The notes under the pieces are model-generated. The model did no database searches, was not told the origin of the DNA, and saw only the letters and a list, made by a program, of their open reading frames with translations. A program made the translations under genes and the position numbers. A stretch of DNA of 64,000 bases from Achromobacter deleyi (lineage in GTDB: Bacteria > Pseudomonadota > Gammaproteobacteria > Burkholderiales > Burkholderiaceae_B), in contig NZ_CP065997.1 in the NCBI RefSeq assembly GCF_016127315.1, positions 5,642,001 to 5,706,000 of the forward strand, in the 5' to 3' direction. Below, piece by piece: positions 1-11,099 of the stretch. Within the stretch, counting starts at the first letter, position 1; the number at the start of each line of letters is the position of its first letter.

Positions 1-939
1 CTGCTCGAAGCGGATGTACGGGTTCTGGCGCGACGAGGGCTTGACCACGACCTGCTCGGCCTTGATGCGGTCGATCTGCTTGAGGCGCGAGGTGGCCTGG
101 CGCGACTTGGACTTGTTGGCGGCGAAACGGCGCACGAAGTCCTGCAGCTCGGTGACGCGTTCCTTGGCCTTGGCGTTGTTGGCCACCAGGCGCTCGCGAG
201 CCTGGGTCGAGGCCAGCATGTAGTCGTCGTAGTTGCCCGGGTAGATGCGGATCTCGCCATAGTCCAGGTCGGCCATGTGGGTGCAGACCTGGTTCAGGAA
301 GTGACGATCGTGGCTGATGATGATCATCGTGCTCTGGTAGCTGTTGAGCACGCTTTCCAGCCAGCGGATGGTGTTGATGTCCAGGTTGTTGGTCGGTTCG
401 TCCAGCAGCAGCACGTCCGGGTTCGAGAACAGCGCCTGCGCCAGCAGCACGCGCAGCTTCCAGCCCGGCGCCACTTCGCGCATCGGCAGGTTGTGCTGGT
501 CGACGGCGATTTCCAGGCCCAGCAGCAGCTCGCCGGCGCGGGCTTCGGCGGTGTAGCCGTCATATTCGGCGAACTTGGCCTCGAGGTCGGCCGCGCGCAT
601 GTAGTCGTCTTCGGTCGCTTCCGGGTTGGCGTAGATCGCGTCGCGCTCGGACATCGCGCCCCACATCTCGGTGTGGCCCATCATCACCACGTCCAGCACG
701 CGCAGGTCCTCGAAGGCGAACTGGTCCTGGCGCAGCTTGCCCAGGCGCACGCCCGGCTCCAGCGAGACGTTGCCGGCCGACGACTCCAGGTCGCCGCCGA
801 TGATCTTCATGAACGTCGACTTGCCGGACCCGTTGGCCCCGATCAGCCCGTAGCGGTTGCCTTCCCCGAACTTGACGCTGACGTTCTCGAAAAGGGGCTT
901 GGGACCGAACTGGATGGTGAGATTGGCGGTGGATATCAC
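1..939 (-). CDS. ybiT: ABC-F family ATPase, YbiT-like (C-terminus outside window)
   Basis: Reading frame is open to the left edge, so only the first 313 codons are visible. ABC-F proteins are soluble tandem ATPases that bind the ribosomal E site and have no membrane domain. Domain 1 shows Walker A (GANGSGKST) near residue 30, the ABC-F signature region and Walker B ([11 protein letters not shown]), followed by the linker with the SKSRQATSR stretch. From memory it matches E. coli YbiT closely from the start ([18 protein letters not shown]). The start is inferred as GTG at 939 because the conserved N-terminus begins there and no ATG lies in the right place. It diverges from the CHASE2 gene. Second ATPase domain not seen. 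Confidence 0.93.
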   Translation of the reverse strand, partial: MISTANLTIQFGPKPLFENVSVKFGEGNRYGLIGANGSGKSTFMKIIGGDLESSAGNVSLEPGVRLGKLRQDQFAFEDLRVLDVVMMGHTEMWGAMSERDAIYANPEATEDDYMRAADLEAKFAEYDGYTAEARAGELLLGLEIAVDQHNLPMREVAPGWKLRVLLAQALFSNPDVLLLDEPTNNLDINTIRWLESVLNSYQSTMIIISHDRHFLNQVCTHMADLDYGEIRIYPGNYDDYMLASTQARERLVANNAKAKERVTELQDFVRRFAANKSKSRQATSRLKQIDRIKAEQVVVKPSSRQNPYIRFEQ

Positions 940-1085
940 GGTGATGTCTTGGGGGGAATCTTGGTTTGAGGTCGCGCAGCGGCCAAAGCGGATGCGGCGA
1001 AACCCGATAGTGTACCAAGCCCGTCTGTCCGGAGCTTGCCCGGCAAGCGCACGGGCGTGGCGCTCGGGCTCGCGCCAGGTGCCAT

Positions 1086-1115
1086 TTGTTGTCTTAAAGT
1101 AAAAATTTGTATTAA
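1086..1115 (+). promoter_or_regulatory. possible sigma70 promoter for the CHASE2 cassette
   Basis: An AT-rich island in GC-rich surroundings contains TTGTTG (1086-1091), an 18-nt spacer and TATTAA (1110-1115), about 50 nt before the preferred ATG at 1165. This is inferred from pattern only. Confidence 0.35.
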
Positions 1116-1164
1116 ATCGGGTACCATTGCGGCCTCGACACGCGCGCTTCCTGCCCGCCGGGCC

Positions 1165-2805
1165 ATGGAGGCTGACTCAACCCCTCGCCGCCGTCCCGTG
1201 ACAGATTCGTCCCCGCCTCCCGGAAACGCCAGGTTCTATTTCCGCTCATTGATCGTCGCCGCGCTGGTCGCGATCACCATGTTGTGGGCGACGCCCCGGC
1301 TGACGCCCAGTTCGGATCTGCTGACCTACGCCATTGCCCGACTGCAGGCGCGGCTGGTGGGCGGCTATTACAGCCCCGCGCATCGCAACGACACCACCGT
1401 GGTGCTGATCGACGACGATTCGCTCGATCCGCAAAAAGGCGCCTGGCCCGTCCCCTACCGCACGCATGCCCGCTGGCTGCGCAATATCGGCCTGATCCAC
1501 AAGCCCCGCGCCATCTTCCTTGACATCACCTTCGGCCGCGAACGGGACGACCCGACCTTGCCGGAGCTGGTCTCTGCCCTGTGCGAGCTGCGGGACGCCG
1601 GCGTGCCGGTGTTCCTGGCCGCGCTGCCTGGCGACGATGGCGGACTGCGGCTGCGCGATGGCCTGGCCACGCCGGCCGGCCAGCCGCCCTGCTTCACCCT
1701 GGTGGACGTGCGCTATTCGGCCAGCAAGGTCGACCGGCTGGTGTGGAGTTATCCGCTCTGGTCCGACGGCGACACGCGCAGCGCCGCGCTGGCGATGGCG
1801 CAGGACGTGGCCGGCATCGCGCTGCTCAAGGGCGAAGAGGCCATGGCCCTGACCTGGGGGGTCGACAACCTGGGCCAGCGGCCTTTCTCGCCCGACTGCC
1901 GCCTGGCGCGCGGCGGCTATCCCGAAATGCTGCCGGGTTACGTGCGCAGGCTGCTGTACGGCCCCGAGGCGAGCAAGCCGATCTGCCCCTACACCCGCAC
2001 GCTGACCTTGTCCGAACTGCGCGCCGCCGATACCGACCAGGCCCGCCTGGAGGACCTGCTCACGGACCGCTACGTCATGATCGGCGCGGCGTTGAGCGGC
2101 TTTAACGACACTGTGCTGTCGCCCGTGCACGACGTGATCCCCGGGGTCTTCATGCACGCCATGGCGCTGGACAACCTGCTGACCTACCGGGACCACTACA
2201 AGCGCGCGCTGGAATGGGAAATCTGGCCACCCAACATCCTGTGGCTGCTGGGCATCCCCATCGTCATGGCGGCGCACCTCCTGCACTGGCTGGCCCAGTG
2301 GCTGGCCGTGCAACTGCGCGAAATCAATGGCTGGACCAGACGCTGGCTGGTGCCGCCGAAATCATGGCGGCTGACCGCGGCGACGCCCCCGGCCGAGGGC
2401 ACCGAGATGCTGCCGCAGCGGCCCGCGCGGTGGATCGCGCTGGGCGCCGCGCGCGGCCCGCTGACGCGCCTGCGCCTGCTGCGCGCCATCTGCGCCGATC
2501 GCGCCTGCCGCCGCTGGCTGGCGCGCAAGGTCGCGGAAAAGCTGCTGATCGCGCTGGCGCTGACACTGGGCAAAGCGGCCTCCATCCTGCTGTCTTCGCT
2601 GGTGGTCATGTACATCGTGCTGATCGCGCAGGAATGGGTGGACGTCGGCACCCTGCCCATTGTCGACCTGGCGGTCATGGCGCTGGCCGCGCACTGGCTC
2701 GGCTGGACCGACACCGTCACCAAGTTTCTCGGCGGCAAGCCCAAGGCGGACGCGACCACGCCGCCACCGGCGCCCCCGCAATCTTCCGCCAAACCTCAGG
2801 AGTAG
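1165..2805 (+). CDS. CHASE2 domain membrane protein without an output domain
   Basis: CHASE2 is an extracytoplasmic sensor module normally joined to histidine kinases, cyclases or GGDEF domains. Residues about 27-43 form a membrane segment and 45-345 match the CHASE2 pattern ([43 protein letters not shown]). Further hydrophobic segments lie near 354-374, 465-490 and 498-515, and the protein ends in a Pro-rich tail. No kinase, cyclase or GGDEF domain is present in its 546 residues. ATG 1165 was chosen over the in-frame ATG at 1036 because the upstream stretch overlaps the promoter-like AT-rich block. Six bases separate it from the SH3-like gene, suggesting an operon. Confidence 0.8.
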   Translation: MEADSTPRRRPVTDSSPPPGNARFYFRSLIVAALVAITMLWATPRLTPSSDLLTYAIARLQARLVGGYYSPAHRNDTTVVLIDDDSLDPQKGAWPVPYRTHARWLRNIGLIHKPRAIFLDITFGRERDDPTLPELVSALCELRDAGVPVFLAALPGDDGGLRLRDGLATPAGQPPCFTLVDVRYSASKVDRLVWSYPLWSDGDTRSAALAMAQDVAGIALLKGEEAMALTWGVDNLGQRPFSPDCRLARGGYPEMLPGYVRRLLYGPEASKPICPYTRTLTLSELRAADTDQARLEDLLTDRYVMIGAALSGFNDTVLSPVHDVIPGVFMHAMALDNLLTYRDHYKRALEWEIWPPNILWLLGIPIVMAAHLLHWLAQWLAVQLREINGWTRRWLVPPKSWRLTAATPPAEGTEMLPQRPARWIALGAARGPLTRLRLLRAICADRACRRWLARKVAEKLLIALALTLGKAASILLSSLVVMYIVLIAQEWVDVGTLPIVDLAVMALAAHWLGWTDTVTKFLGGKPKADATTPPPAPPQSSAKPQE

Positions 2806-2811
2806 AACCGC

Positions 2812-3165
2812 ATGATCCAGCCTTCCTCCATGATTGCCGCCGCCCTCGCGGCGCTGGCCCTGTACGGCGCGCCGGCCCTGGCGGCCGACCAGATCGTCGG
2901 CGCCAGCCTCAAGCCGCTGCCGCTCTATGCGCAGCCGGGCGGCGGGACGCCGGCCGCCAAATCCGATGGCCAGGGCATGCCGTGGCCCGTACTGGAAAGC
3001 CGCGAAGAGTTCTACCGGGTGAAAGTGGACGGCACCGACTACTGGGTGGACAGCATGCAGGTGCGCGTGTCGCGCAATTCGTCGGCGCAGTGCGGCCCGG
3101 TGGTCAAGCGCGTGCCCGGTCCCACCGGCTCCACCGCCGGCGCCGGCGAAAATGCCTGCCGCTGA
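2812..3165 (+). CDS. small exported SH3-like protein
   Basis: A 117-residue protein with a clear signal peptide (AAALAALALYGAPALAA, cleavage near residue 25). The body resembles a bacterial SH3 fold: it opens with LKPLPLYAQPGG and contains EFYRVKVDGTDYWVDSMQV, the usual pattern of an exported SH3 barrel. Two cysteines lie near the C-terminus. It sits between the CHASE2 gene and the M48 peptidase, nearly touching both, so it probably works with them in the periplasm. Exact function is unknown. Confidence 0.75.
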   Translation: MIQPSSMIAAALAALALYGAPALAADQIVGASLKPLPLYAQPGGGTPAAKSDGQGMPWPVLESREEFYRVKVDGTDYWVDSMQVRVSRNSSAQCGPVVKRVPGPTGSTAGAGENACR

Positions 3166-3166
3166 C

Positions 3167-4750
3167 ATGGCGATGCCCTTCCATCACGCGCCCCGCCTCG
3201 CGGCCCTGACCCTGGCAATGGCCCTGGCCGGCTGCGCCAACATGCCCGGCGCCGGCCTGTCGTTCAAGACCGGGGAATTGCCACCCGCCCCCACCGACCG
3301 CAAGTGGCCCGACGCCGACCGCGACGCCCGCAATCAGCGCGCGCAGCACATGGGCCTGGTTGCCATGCCCGAGATGCAGGGCTACCTGAACGGCCTGCTC
3401 GGCCGTATCAAGGATGCCGCCGGCGTACCCGGCTGGCCTGGCGCCGTGTATGTCACCGCTTCCCCGGCGCTGGAGGCCTACAGCACCGGCGCGGGCAACA
3501 TCTACCTGTCGATCGGCTGGCTGTCGTCCGCGGAGTCCGAGGACGAGATCGTCGCCATCCTGTCGCACGAATTCGGCCATATCTACCTGGACTATCACCA
3601 GCTGGAAGCGGCCAACACGACCAGCGACCAGGTCGCCACGCTGGCGGCGCTGGGCGTGGCCCTGGCGCAAAAGGCCGGCAGCGCGACGGGCTGGAGCCCG
3701 GTGGACAGCGTGATCGCTTCCTATGCCTTCGGCAAGGACGTGCTGGTTCCCGCCTGGAACCGGCAGCAGGAGGAAAACGCCGATCGCTTCGGCGCCACCG
3801 TCAGCCTGCGGCTGGGCTATTCCTACACGCAAGGGTTCAAGGCCTTCCTGGAGCGTCAGGCCACCTGGGAAACGGACAACGCCAGGATCCAGGAAGAAGA
3901 CCGCAAGCGCATGGTCGAGCAGATCAAGCAGGCCGCCGCGCAGGATGCGCGCAAGCAGGCCGCGGCCTCGGGCAACAAGGTCGCGCCGCTGACCGAGATG
4001 CAGGCGTCGCTGAGTTCCGGCCTCGCTGGCGCCGGCGAAGACCTGCGCAATGGCCTGGACGACATCTGGAAGAAGCTGACCGTCAGCCATCCCGGCACCG
4101 AAGCGCGGCTGACCTCGCTGACCGGGCAGGTCACGCCGCTGATGGCCGGCAAGCCGCGCCCCGCGGCCACCATCGCGCCGTGGGACAAGGCGCGCGCGCA
4201 ACGTCGCAGCGCCGCCGTGCTGAAGAACTACCAGAGCGCCAACGCCGCGCAACAGGCGCTGCAGGCGCAGGACTATGCCCAGGCGCGCAAGCTCGCGGCC
4301 CAGGCCGCCTCCGGCCCGACCGCGCAGCAGGCGTTGCCGCTGCTGGCGCTGAGCATGGCGCAAGGCGAACCCGGCAAGCCGTCCGCGCGCGCCGCCGCCC
4401 TGCTGGACCGCAACCTGCAATCCGAAGGCGACCGCGCCTGGCGCATCTATGTCCTGCGCGCCAACACCCTGCTGGGCTCGGGCCAACGCGCCCCCGCCAC
4501 CGCGGTCATGAACCAGGGCTTCGAGTATTTCAAGGATGCCGGGCTGGCCTGGCCGGAAGCCATTGCCTTCTACGGGCAGACCGACAGCTGGGACAAGGCG
4601 CGCAAGCTGGCGCAGGAATGCGCGTCGCGCTTTCCGAGCTATGCCGGCGCCTGCAACAAGGCCGCGCAGACCCCCGCCGAGCAGGCCGAGGCCAAGCGCC
4701 GCGGCGAGCAGAAGGCGCAGTCGCTGGTCGACAGGCTGTTCAAGAAGTGA
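3167..4750 (+). CDS. M48 family zinc metalloprotease lipoprotein
   Basis: A lipoprotein signal is visible (LAMALAGC, lipidated Cys about residue 23). The M48 catalytic motif HEFGH begins near residue 134 (two zinc His and the Glu base), and the third zinc ligand lies in EENADRFG near residue 202. The remaining half is Ala/Gln-rich and helical, like the TPR tail of BepA-type periplasmic proteases that handle outer-membrane proteins. ATG 3167 follows the SH3-like gene after one base and gives a standard lipoprotein leader; ATG 3152 is also in frame and would overlap that gene by 14 nt. Last gene of the cassette. Confidence 0.88.
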   Translation: MAMPFHHAPRLAALTLAMALAGCANMPGAGLSFKTGELPPAPTDRKWPDADRDARNQRAQHMGLVAMPEMQGYLNGLLGRIKDAAGVPGWPGAVYVTASPALEAYSTGAGNIYLSIGWLSSAESEDEIVAILSHEFGHIYLDYHQLEAANTTSDQVATLAALGVALAQKAGSATGWSPVDSVIASYAFGKDVLVPAWNRQQEENADRFGATVSLRLGYSYTQGFKAFLERQATWETDNARIQEEDRKRMVEQIKQAAAQDARKQAAASGNKVAPLTEMQASLSSGLAGAGEDLRNGLDDIWKKLTVSHPGTEARLTSLTGQVTPLMAGKPRPAATIAPWDKARAQRRSAAVLKNYQSANAAQQALQAQDYAQARKLAAQAASGPTAQQALPLLALSMAQGEPGKPSARAAALLDRNLQSEGDRAWRIYVLRANTLLGSGQRAPATAVMNQGFEYFKDAGLAWPEAIAFYGQTDSWDKARKLAQECASRFPSYAGACNKAAQTPAEQAEAKRRGEQKAQSLVDRLFKK

Positions 4751-4762
4751 AGCACGCCACGC

Positions 4763-4782
4763 GGCGGGCCTTGCGGCCCGCC
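4763..4782. terminator. hairpin between convergent genes
   Basis: Perfect 8-bp arms GGCGGGCC/GGCCCGCC with a TTGC loop, lying between the M48 stop and the LD-carboxypeptidase stop. There is no T-run, so it is a shared or weak terminator at best. Confidence 0.5.
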
Positions 4783-4786
4783 CGCG

Positions 4787-7189
<2,403 letters not shown>

Positions 7190-7302
7190 GGATATGCGTG
7201 AGTGAGGGCGACAGCCGCCATTTTGCCTGATTGTGGCGGCGGCCGCGCCCCGGCACACGGGGAAAGGGCACGCGACGCCCTCCCCTGGCCCGTCGAGCGC
7301 CG

Positions 7303-7806
7303 TTACTGGCGCATCGGCGCGGGCGGCGGCGGCGCCATGCCCGGGGCGGGCGCCATGCCGGGCGCGGCGCCCGGCGGCGGAGGCGGCGGCACCGTGCCGG
7401 CGGTGCCGGCCGGCACCTGGATCACGGTTTCACGCAGCACGCCGCCGCCCTGCACGCTGCCGCGCACCTGGGAGGGCGACGTCATCTGCGTCATGCAGTC
7501 CTGGCGCGAATCGGCCGGCAGGCGGTTGCAGCGGTCCAGCATGTTCTGCTGGTGCTGCTCGGTGGTGCCGTCGCTCAGGCGCTGGCGGTTGGCTTCCTGG
7601 CGGGCGGCGCCCGCCTCGCGCATGCAGGCGGTGCGCTCCTGGCCGGTGCTGCCGTTCTTGCAAGCCGCCACATCTTGTTCGTATTGCGCCTGGATGCCGG
7701 CGCGGCCGATCGGGTCGGCCGCCTGGGCCGCTCCCGCGGCCAGCATCAGGCCAGCCGCGCAAAGGGATGCCGCGAGGCGTTTGGTGTGCATGGGACGTAC
7801 ATTCAT
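7303..7806 (-). CDS. exported Pro-rich hypothetical protein
   Basis: A 167-residue protein with a signal peptide cleaved near AAQA-ADP. The mature part has four cysteines spaced in pairs (DVAACKNG, TACMREAG, LDRCNRLP, QDCMTQM), followed by a Pro/Gly/Met-rich tail of about 40 residues. ATG 7806 is preceded by AAGGAG at good spacing. The longer frame to 7980 has no support. Small Cys-paired exported proteins of this kind are common in Bordetella and Achromobacter; function unknown. Confidence 0.72.
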   Translation of the reverse strand: MNVRPMHTKRLAASLCAAGLMLAAGAAQAADPIGRAGIQAQYEQDVAACKNGSTGQERTACMREAGAARQEANRQRLSDGTTEQHQQNMLDRCNRLPADSRQDCMTQMTSPSQVRGSVQGGGVLRETVIQVPAGTAGTVPPPPPPGAAPGMAPAPGMAPPPPAPMRQ

Positions 7807-8031
7807 GGCCAGCTCCTTGGAGAAAGAGGATTGAACCCGAACGGCGCGGGCCTGGCTGGGCCGGCACCGTCTGCTTGATACAACTATCCCACGATGACAC
7901 GACGGGGACATGTCGAGCAACGTGCAATCGTAAGCTGAAGTTTCCAATGCTGCGACGCAATCGTCATTGCGCCAGCGCAACCCGTCCCTGGAATGCCCGC
8001 TGTTCCGTCCCCTGCCCGCCGCCGCGCTTGC

Positions 8032-8370
8032 CTAGCGCGCGTCCAGGTCGGCGTCGGCCTTGGTCAAACGGTTACGGTAAACCGCCGCGCGCATCAGCAG
8101 CATCGCCGTCACCGGCGACGACACGATCAGCTGCAACGTGATGATCACTTCATGGAACACGGGCCGCGACGACAGCGCCGAGAACACCAGGATCGAGGCC
8201 GCCAGCACGCAGCCGCAGCCCATCGTGTTGCCCAGCGTGGGCGCGTGGATGCGGGCGTAGAAGGTGCGAAAGCGCAGCAGGCCGGCCGAGCCGGTCAGCG
8301 CCAGCAGGCCGCCCAGCACCAGCAGGACGCTGGCCGGGATGCTCGCCCACAGGGGAAGGGTCTCGATCAT
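8032..8370 (-). CDS. mnhG: Mrp/Pha cation:proton antiporter subunit G
   Basis: A 112-residue membrane protein. PhaG/MrpG features are visible: three hydrophobic helices and the RFRTFYARIHAPTLGNTMG stretch typical of the family. ATG 8370 overlaps the stop of subunit F (ATGA). Last gene of the antiporter operon. Confidence 0.9.
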   Translation of the reverse strand: MIETLPLWASIPASVLLVLGGLLALTGSAGLLRFRTFYARIHAPTLGNTMGCGCVLAASILVFSALSSRPVFHEVIITLQLIVSSPVTAMLLMRAAVYRNRLTKADADLDAR

Positions 8371-8648
8371 GGCTCGATCACCTCGCCGCGCAGCAGGAAG
8401 CGGGCCATCGCGGTCGAGCCCACGAAACCGAACAGCGCGATCAGCAACGCGATGTCGAAGTACACCGACGTGCCCGAGCGGATGCCGAACACCAGCATGA
8501 TAAGCATGCCGTTGATGTAGAGCGTGTCCAGCGCCAGCACGCGGTCCTGCGCGGTGGGGCCGCGCAGCAGGCGGACGGCGGCGAACACCATGCCCAGCGC
8601 GAAACACACCAGGGCAAAGGACGCCGCCCAGTAAAGTATGGCGTTCAT
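8367..8648 (-). CDS. mnhF: Mrp/Pha cation:proton antiporter subunit F
   Basis: A 93-residue three-helix membrane protein. The RLLRGPTAQDRVLALDTL segment after the first helix is characteristic of MrpF/PhaF. Overlaps subunits E and G by 4 nt each, consistent with stoichiometric translation of the complex. Confidence 0.92.
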   Translation of the reverse strand: MNAILYWAASFALVCFALGMVFAAVRLLRGPTAQDRVLALDTLYINGMLIMLVFGIRSGTSVYFDIALLIALFGFVGSTAMARFLLRGEVIEP

Positions 8649-9127
8649 TCGAAGATCTCCATCAAGGGGCGCTCGTAGCGGTCTTGCACCAGGCGCACCC
8701 AGTCTTCCTCGTTCTGCAGGTCGAGCACGTGCAGCTTGAGGCGGTGGTCGTCGCCCAGTTCGACCCAGACGGTGCCGGGCGTGTAGGTGACGATGCAGGC
8801 CAGCATCGCCAGGCCATGCGGATCGCGCATGGTCAGCGGGATCTTGATGAACCCGGGCGAGAAATCATTGCGCCGCGGGTTCAGGATCAGCTTGCCCACG
8901 GCGATGTTGGACTTGATGATGTCCACGGTCACGTGCAGGAACAGCGGAATCGCCTTCCATAGCCGCCGCGGCCGCGCCTTCAACGGACGCAGGCGCGAGG
9001 CGGCCCAGGTGAACCACAGGGCCAGCGCCACGCCCAGCGCGATCTGGCCGGCCGACAGGCTTTCGTTCAGCACCAGCCACAGGACGAACAGGAATACCGG
9101 CAGGAAGAGGAAATACAGGCGGCGCAT
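8645..9127 (-). CDS. mnhE: Mrp/Pha cation:proton antiporter subunit E
   Basis: A 160-residue MrpE/PhaE protein with N-terminal membrane helices (LFLPVFLFVLWLVLNES) and the conserved cytoplasmic part around TPGTVWVEL. It overlaps subunit D by one base and F by four. Confidence 0.92.
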   Translation of the reverse strand: MRRLYFLFLPVFLFVLWLVLNESLSAGQIALGVALALWFTWAASRLRPLKARPRRLWKAIPLFLHVTVDIIKSNIAVGKLILNPRRNDFSPGFIKIPLTMRDPHGLAMLACIVTYTPGTVWVELGDDHRLKLHVLDLQNEEDWVRLVQDRYERPLMEIFE

Positions 9128-10758
9128 CAGCTTCCTCCTTGCACGCCGCGCACCGTCTGCGCGGACATCACGGCGTCGATGTAGCTCTTGGGCTGATCCA
9201 GCGAACGCGCGGCGTCATCCAGGTAGGCCGACACCGGGCCCGCGCCCGCCGCCAGCCCCACGCACAGCAGCAGCAGGACCGCCACCGGACCCGCCTCGAT
9301 CACCCGCAGGCGCGGCGTGCTGCGATCGTCGCTGGCCCAGAACACGCGGATGCCGGTGCGGCCCAGGCCGATCAGCCCGGCCAGGCCGGACACCAGCACG
9401 GCCGCCACCAGGACCCAGGCGTCCATCGGCGGCGCCGATTCGTTGGCCGCCGAGACCGCCGCCGACAGCAGCGAGAACTTGGCGACGAAGCCAGACAGCG
9501 GCGGCAGCCCGGTCACCAGCAACGCGCAACAGATGAACGCCAGGCCGAGGAAGGCCATGGCCGCCGGAATCGCCACCCCGACCACGTCGTCCGAGCGGTT
9601 CACCGAGGCCGGATCGTCCAGGTCGAACGCGTCCAGCGTCACCGCCAGCACGTTGGCGCCGAAGCTGCGGGTGCGTTCGATGAGTTCGGCCAGCATGAAG
9701 AACGCGCCCGTGGTCAGCACCGAACTGATCAGGTAGAACAGCGCCGGGCCGGTCAGCGTCACGCCGGGCATGCCCAGCGCCGTCAACAGCGTGCCGGCCG
9801 AGACGATCACGCAATAACCCACCATCTTCTCGAGCTGCTGCGTGGCCAACAGGCCCAGGCCGCCGAACAGCAGCGTGGCCAGGCCGGCCGCGAACATCCA
9901 GTCCAGGCTGAACGCCGCCGGCGCGCCGGTCGGCAGCAGCAGCGAGCCGATGCGCAGCAGCGCGTAGATGCCGACCTTGGTCATGATCGAGAACATGGCC
10001 GCGACCGGCGCGCCGGCCGAGCCGTAGCCCTTGACCAGCCAGAAGTTCAGCGGCCAGGCGCCCGCCTTCACCAGGAAGGCCACGCCGAGAATGGCGGCGC
10101 CGGCCTCGAACAGCATGCGGTCGGAGCCGGTCAGGTTGCCGGCGCGCAGCGCCAGGTCGGCCATGTTGAGCGTGCCGCTCACGCCGTAGATCAGCGCGAT
10201 GCTGATCAGCAGCAGGAACGAGGCCACCAGGTTGACCGCGATGTACTGCAGGCCGGCGCTGACGCGCGCCACGCCCGAGCCGTGCAGCAACAGGCCGTAG
10301 GAAGCGGCCAGCAGCACCTCGAAGAACACGAACAGGTTGAACAGGTCGCCCGTCAGGAAGGCGCCGTTCAGGCCCATCAGCAGGAACTGGAACAGGGAAT
10401 GGAAATGCACCCCGGCCCGGTCCCAGCGCGCCAGCGCGTAGGTCAGCGAGGCCAGGCCCAGCACCGCGGTCAGGGTCAGCATGACCGCCGCCAGGCGGTC
10501 CACCACCAGCACGATGCCGAACGGCGCGGGCCAGTCGCCCACCAGGTAGACGCCGACGCCATGCGGCCAGACGTCCGGCACGGCGCCGCCGGCGACCGCC
10601 AGCAAGGCGATGGCCGCGGCCAGCTGGGCCAGCGTCGACAGCATGGCGATGGCGCCGCGGGTGTAGCGGCGGGTGTCGCCCAGCAGCAGCATCGCGGCGC
10701 CGGCCAGCAGCGGCGTGACGATGGGCAGGACGGGAAGATGTTGAAGCCAGAAACTCAA
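9127..10758 (-). CDS. mnhD: Mrp/Pha cation:proton antiporter subunit D
   Basis: A 543-residue proton-translocating subunit homologous to NuoL/M/N, with about 14 hydrophobic helices. The conserved core (LLMGLNGAFLTGDLFNLFVFFEVLLA, abbreviated here to GDLFNLFVFFEV) and the FLVKAGAWPLNFWL helix carry the Glu and Lys used for proton transfer in this superfamily. ATGA overlap with subunit C upstream. Confidence 0.94.
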   Translation of the reverse strand: MSFWLQHLPVLPIVTPLLAGAAMLLLGDTRRYTRGAIAMLSTLAQLAAAIALLAVAGGAVPDVWPHGVGVYLVGDWPAPFGIVLVVDRLAAVMLTLTAVLGLASLTYALARWDRAGVHFHSLFQFLLMGLNGAFLTGDLFNLFVFFEVLLAASYGLLLHGSGVARVSAGLQYIAVNLVASFLLLISIALIYGVSGTLNMADLALRAGNLTGSDRMLFEAGAAILGVAFLVKAGAWPLNFWLVKGYGSAGAPVAAMFSIMTKVGIYALLRIGSLLLPTGAPAAFSLDWMFAAGLATLLFGGLGLLATQQLEKMVGYCVIVSAGTLLTALGMPGVTLTGPALFYLISSVLTTGAFFMLAELIERTRSFGANVLAVTLDAFDLDDPASVNRSDDVVGVAIPAAMAFLGLAFICCALLVTGLPPLSGFVAKFSLLSAAVSAANESAPPMDAWVLVAAVLVSGLAGLIGLGRTGIRVFWASDDRSTPRLRVIEAGPVAVLLLLCVGLAAGAGPVSAYLDDAARSLDQPKSYIDAVMSAQTVRGVQGGS

Positions 10759-11099
10759 GATTGGGACTCCCGTCCATCGACGTGGTCGGTGCCCGTCAAG
10801 CCGCGCGAAGCCAGCAGCACCACCAGGAACAGCGCGGTGGTGGCGAAACCGATCACGATGGCCGTCAGCACCAGCGCCTGGGGCAACGGATCGGCGTACC
10901 AGGAAGGATCATGGGCCATGGCCGGGTCCACCACCGGCGGGCGGCCCGACGTCAGGCGGCCCATGCCGAAGATGAACAGGTTGACCGCATATGAGACCAG
11001 CGACAGGCCCATGATGAACTGGAACGTCCGCGGCCGCAGCAGCAGCCAGACGCCCGAGCCCGCCAGGACGCCGATCGCGACGGCGTAAATCAATTCCAT
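10755..11099 (-). CDS. mnhC: Mrp/Pha cation:proton antiporter subunit C
   Basis: A 114-residue NuoK-like subunit with three helices. The VLTAIVIGFATTALFLVVL helix is the family hallmark. It overlaps subunit A/B by one base and subunit D by four. Confidence 0.93.
   Translation of the reverse strand: MELIYAVAIGVLAGSGVWLLLRPRTFQFIMGLSLVSYAVNLFIFGMGRLTSGRPPVVDPAMAHDPSWYADPLPQALVLTAIVIGFATTALFLVVLLASRGLTGTDHVDGRESQS

Noticed and set aside
9139..11088. 649-residue open frame on the plus strand
   Set aside because: It lies antisense to mnhD and mnhC, has a His/Gln/Arg-biased composition without domains, and is a high-GC shadow frame.
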